Shown: positions 62,192-64,000 of the stretch, in pieces
Numbering within the stretch: the first letter of the stretch is position 1
Layout of the letters: each line of letters opens with the position of its first letter
Source of the DNA: an uncultured Oscillospiraceae bacterium
GTDB lineage: Bacteria; Bacillota; Clostridia; Oscillospirales; Ruminococcaceae
Assembly (NCBI GenBank): GCA_910589145.1
Contig: CAJUSD010000010.1
Coordinates: 22,944 to 86,943 of the forward strand
Direction: 5' to 3'
Length of the DNA stretch: 64,000 nucleotides
Translations under genes and position numbers: made by a program
The notes under the pieces: model-generated
What the model saw: only the letters and a program-made list of their open reading frames with translations
What the model was told of the DNA's origin: nothing
Database searches by the model: none

Positions 62192-62278
62192 GCGTTAGAA
62201 TTTACTTCGCCCCTTGCCTGCGAAATTATGGGATATAACCAGATGGATTATTATACGCCCATTAAACCAAAGAAATAA
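62192..62278 (+). pseudogene. possible gene remnant
   Basis: A 28-codon frame without start (ALEFTSPLACEIMGYNQMDY and so on) has protein-like composition and ends at TAA before the terminator. It may be the tail of a decayed gene. No family recognised. Confidence 0.2.
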
Positions 62279-62299
62279 ATGCGGCTATAAAATAAAAAC

Positions 62300-62330
62300 A
62301 GGCGGAAAACTTTTTAAAGCTTTCCGCCTA
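62300..62330. terminator. bidirectional terminator between GrpB-like and minus-strand gene
   Basis: AGGCGGAAAACTTT pairs with AAAGCTTTCCGCCT around TTAA with a mismatch. Read on the minus strand it is followed by GTTTTTATTTT, so it serves the minus-strand gene best. Confidence 0.8.
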
Positions 62331-62345
62331 TTAGTGCCAGCACAT

Positions 62346-62774
62346 TTAAGATTTTTTTACTTTTGACTGCACCGAAGCGTTTATTGCCACACCGAGCATT
62401 ACCACACTTCCGACCAGGAAAGCAAAGTAAGCGTAGAAAATAGGCGTTGAGGACTGTACCCCCTCGGTATTCGCGTATAAGCTGCCGCGGGACAGATATG
62501 CCGTAATCTTTTTTCCTGAGGGATATTCATAGGCGCTGTGAGCGTTTTTCAGCTCGTATTCCTCGCCGTCATATTCTACAAAGACTTCATAGGAAGTATA
62601 GGTAGAACCGGTTGAGCGGTTTTTCAGCGTTTTCTTCTGTGCGCTTATGACGGTTGCCGGAACTTCCTCATACTGCACCTGTTCACTGTCTGAGATGTAC
62701 CGCAGTGTTATTGTGCCGATTACGCAAACTATAAAGACGAGCCACATTAGTATTGCTTTCTTTTTCGCATTCAT
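62346..62774 (-). CDS. DUF3592-like two-helix membrane protein
   Basis: About 142 residues: an N-terminal transmembrane helix (about 5-25), an extracellular beta segment (about 35-100; EVPATVISAQKKTLKNRSTG, YEVFVEYDGEEYEL, KKITAYLSRG) and a second helix (about 110-130). This layout resembles DUF3592 proteins of unknown function. A GTG at 62786 is also possible; GAGGAAG lies upstream. Confidence 0.75.
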   Translation of the reverse strand: MNAKKKAILMWLVFIVCVIGTITLRYISDSEQVQYEEVPATVISAQKKTLKNRSTGSTYTSYEVFVEYDGEEYELKNAHSAYEYPSGKKITAYLSRGSLYANTEGVQSSTPIFYAYFAFLVGSVVMLGVAINASVQSKVKKS

Positions 62775-62827
62775 AATAAATTCCACTTCCTCAACCTTTT
62801 ATGATGTTTCAAGCTGCCGCTGAAATT

Positions 62828-62855
62828 ATTATAGCACATACATTTATCTTGTGAA
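62828..62855 (-). promoter_or_regulatory. probable promoter for the DUF3592-like gene
   Basis: On the minus strand TTCACA (62855-62850) and TATAAT (62833-62828) are separated by 16 bases, about 55 bases before the gene. Confidence 0.5.
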
Positions 62856-62920
62856 TATTACAATTTGTCTCCTGTTATGGATAATAGTTTTAAATCTCTG
62901 CAAAGAAAAACTTGTTGTCA

Positions 62921-63209
62921 GGAAAATCAATCCTGTGGAGATTTTGAAGTTGATGAGGTTGACCCCGGTGGGGTGTTTTTCAGGGAAGGCGGAGAAAAGA
63001 GAGTTTCGCGCCTTGCGGGTTCAGTTCAGCAGAGCTGAACTGGCGGCCGGTGGCTCTGAGCAGCTCCGCTGCTCAACCCTGGACCCCCGCCGCTTTCGAG
63101 AAAGCGGCCAAAGCTTTTCATACGGGTTTGGTTTGTGACTGAATTTGCTTTGTGCCCGTGCCGAGGGTTCTCTGTTTCTTTTTTGCAATGATTCTGAAAA
63201 TTGATTTCC
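62921..63209 (+). repeat. interspersed hairpin element, copy 3 (full length)
   Basis: The ends are GGAAAATCAAT (62921-62931) and ATTGATTTCC (63200-63209), terminal inverted repeats with one extra A on the left. The interior has the same order of hairpins as copy 1: ACCCC/GGGGT with a T-run (62962-62979), a perfect AGTTCAGC-AGA-GCTGAACT, GAGCAG/CTGCTC and GCCGCTTTC/GAAAGCGGC, then CAGAGAA-type bases in inverted orientation before the right end. Reading frames crossing it differ between copies, so it is not protein-coding. The next promoter begins five bases after it. Confidence 0.85.
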
Positions 63210-63213
63210 GTCC

Positions 63214-63242
63214 TTGTCTTGCTATTGTATCTGATGTATAAT
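63214..63242 (+). promoter_or_regulatory. probable promoter for the final GNAT gene
   Basis: TTGTCT (63214-63219) and TATAAT (63237-63242) are 17 bases apart, about 40 bases before the gene and just after the element's right end. Confidence 0.7.
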
Positions 63243-63283
63243 ATTCTGTATGAAAGCACTAAAAGCCTGTTTGTGGAGGATAT

Positions 63284-63775
63284 ATGAATATTCGTATAGA
63301 GCCTATCTTAATGGAACAGAAATCTGTTTTTGTTCAGATGCTGGAATTATATCAATATGATTTTTCTGAATTTTCCAACGATGATATCAATGAATATGGA
63401 TACTTTGGATATGAACATATTGACGATTACTGGAATGAAGACGGGAGACATCCTTTCTTTATCAGGGCAGACGGAAAACTTGCAGGACTGGTTTTGGTGC
63501 GTTCCTGCTGTGAACATAATAATTTGCCCAACCCTCACAATATAGCCGAATTTTTTGTGATGAAAAAGTATAGGAAAGAGGGGGTTGGCAGGGCGGCGGC
63601 CATAAGGATTTTTGATATGTTTCCCGGCGGATGGGAAATATCCTGTTGGACGAATAACCTGCCTGCCCAACATTTTTGGGGGAAAGTTGTTGCTGAGTAT
63701 ACAGGCGGAAAATATCGTATATTTCATGCAGCAGATAAAAACGAGATGGGTTTTACCTTTGATAACTCAATTTAA
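63284..63775 (+). CDS. GNAT-family N-acetyltransferase
   Basis: This 163-residue enzyme has a GNAT domain with IAEFFVMKKYRKEGVGRAAA (about 86-105) as beta4 and acetyl-CoA loop, preceded by GKLAGLVLVRSC and followed by QHFWGKVVAEYTGG. TGGAGGATAT precedes the ATG. Substrate unknown. Confidence 0.92.
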   Translation: MNIRIEPILMEQKSVFVQMLELYQYDFSEFSNDDINEYGYFGYEHIDDYWNEDGRHPFFIRADGKLAGLVLVRSCCEHNNLPNPHNIAEFFVMKKYRKEGVGRAAAIRIFDMFPGGWEISCWTNNLPAQHFWGKVVAEYTGGKYRIFHAADKNEMGFTFDNSI

Positions 63776-63791
63776 TAAGGAATATTAAAAA

Positions 63792-64000
63792 ATGGAAAAA
63801 ACCATAACCGGGAAAAGCGTTTGCAGGAAATGGATATTTCCTATTTTGGCGGTACTTCTGCTGATTGCTGTACTTATACTTTGGCAATATAAAAAGCAAG
63901 AAACAGCGTATTCCATTATACAGGCTATTACCCTGGAACTTCCGAATTATCAGAGTGAAATTGAAAGCTGGGGATACGAAGTATCTGTATTGCCGAAAAT
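63792..64000 (+). CDS. membrane-anchored protein, cut by the window end
   Basis: The frame starts at an ATG with AAGGAAT upstream and runs off the window after 69 codons. It has a basic N-terminus, a transmembrane helix (about 14-32, IFPILAVLLLIAVLILW) and the beginning of an external domain. No family can be assigned. Confidence 0.65.
   Translation, partial: MEKTITGKSVCRKWIFPILAVLLLIAVLILWQYKKQETAYSIIQAITLELPNYQSEIESWGYEVSVLPK

Noticed and set aside
62851..63138. Open frame through element copy 3
   Set aside because: No ribosome site; not conserved in frame with copy 1.
1..64000. CRISPR arrays, rRNA or tRNA genes, complete insertion sequences
   Set aside because: No regularly spaced repeats, rRNA-like or cloverleaf sequences, or transposase frames were recognised by eye.

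Overview
The window looks like a chromosomal segment of a low-to-mid GC Gram-positive anaerobe of class Clostridia, probably Oscillospiraceae/Ruminococcaceae. This rests on gene content and order, not on a database search: remA-gmk-rpoZ, then priA-def-fmt-metallopeptidase-rsmB-rlmN-PP2C-PASTA kinase, strong AGGAGG ribosome sites, frequent GTG/TTG starts, a SpoIID-like protein, a cobalamin-dependent MetH with a separate reactivation protein, and an anaerobic sulfite-reductase-like protein. No rRNA, tRNA or CRISPR array was recognised.

Layout. 1-18.4 kb is mostly housekeeping on the + strand: yicC, a chemoreceptor inserted before remA, gmk, rpoZ, a strong terminator, priA, an AAA ATPase, def, fmt, a frameshifted small gene, a SUKH-like gene, a membrane zinc peptidase, rsmB, rlmN, and a PP2C phosphatase/PASTA kinase pair. 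18.5-21.4 kb is a minus-strand operon of three proteins with peptidoglycan-binding and SpoIID-like domains. 21.4-24.4 kb holds a NiaR-like regulator with a structured leader, two broken genes, an AT-rich XRE regulator and a radical SAM protein. 24.4-34.0 kb carries recD2-comF-mreB and a one-carbon block (metF, MetH reactivation domain, metH, sulfite-reductase-like protein). 34.3-37.9 kb is addA without an adjacent addB. 38.3-45.3 kb is a translationally coupled pair, an MMPL/RND transporter and a 1225-residue GLUG/coiled-coil surface protein, divergent from a TetR regulator. 45.5-52.2 kb holds cobO, a NanA-like aldolase, a small Cys-rich membrane protein, and a tight trio of ABC-F ATPase, ANT(6)-like nucleotidyltransferase and UvrD-like helicase. 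52.3-55.8 kb has a pyrophosphatase-like protein, an orphan AraC-type response regulator and malic enzyme. 56.2-64 kb is an accessory array of small enzymes: four GNAT acetyltransferases, an epimerase, a NUDIX protein, a C39-like peptidase, a GrpB-family protein and membrane proteins.

The least explained structure is a 170-290 bp interspersed element present three times (38.0, 45.3 and 62.9 kb). Full copies have short terminal inverted repeats and a string of internal hairpins, including an intrinsic-terminator-like one. One copy has a 15-bp triplication that keeps the outer stem arms intact. Other small inverted-repeat elements lie at 4.1, 6.1 and 9.5 kb. The MMPL/GLUG/TetR locus is the best candidate for an incompletely described protein system. 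All functional calls come from reading motifs by eye.
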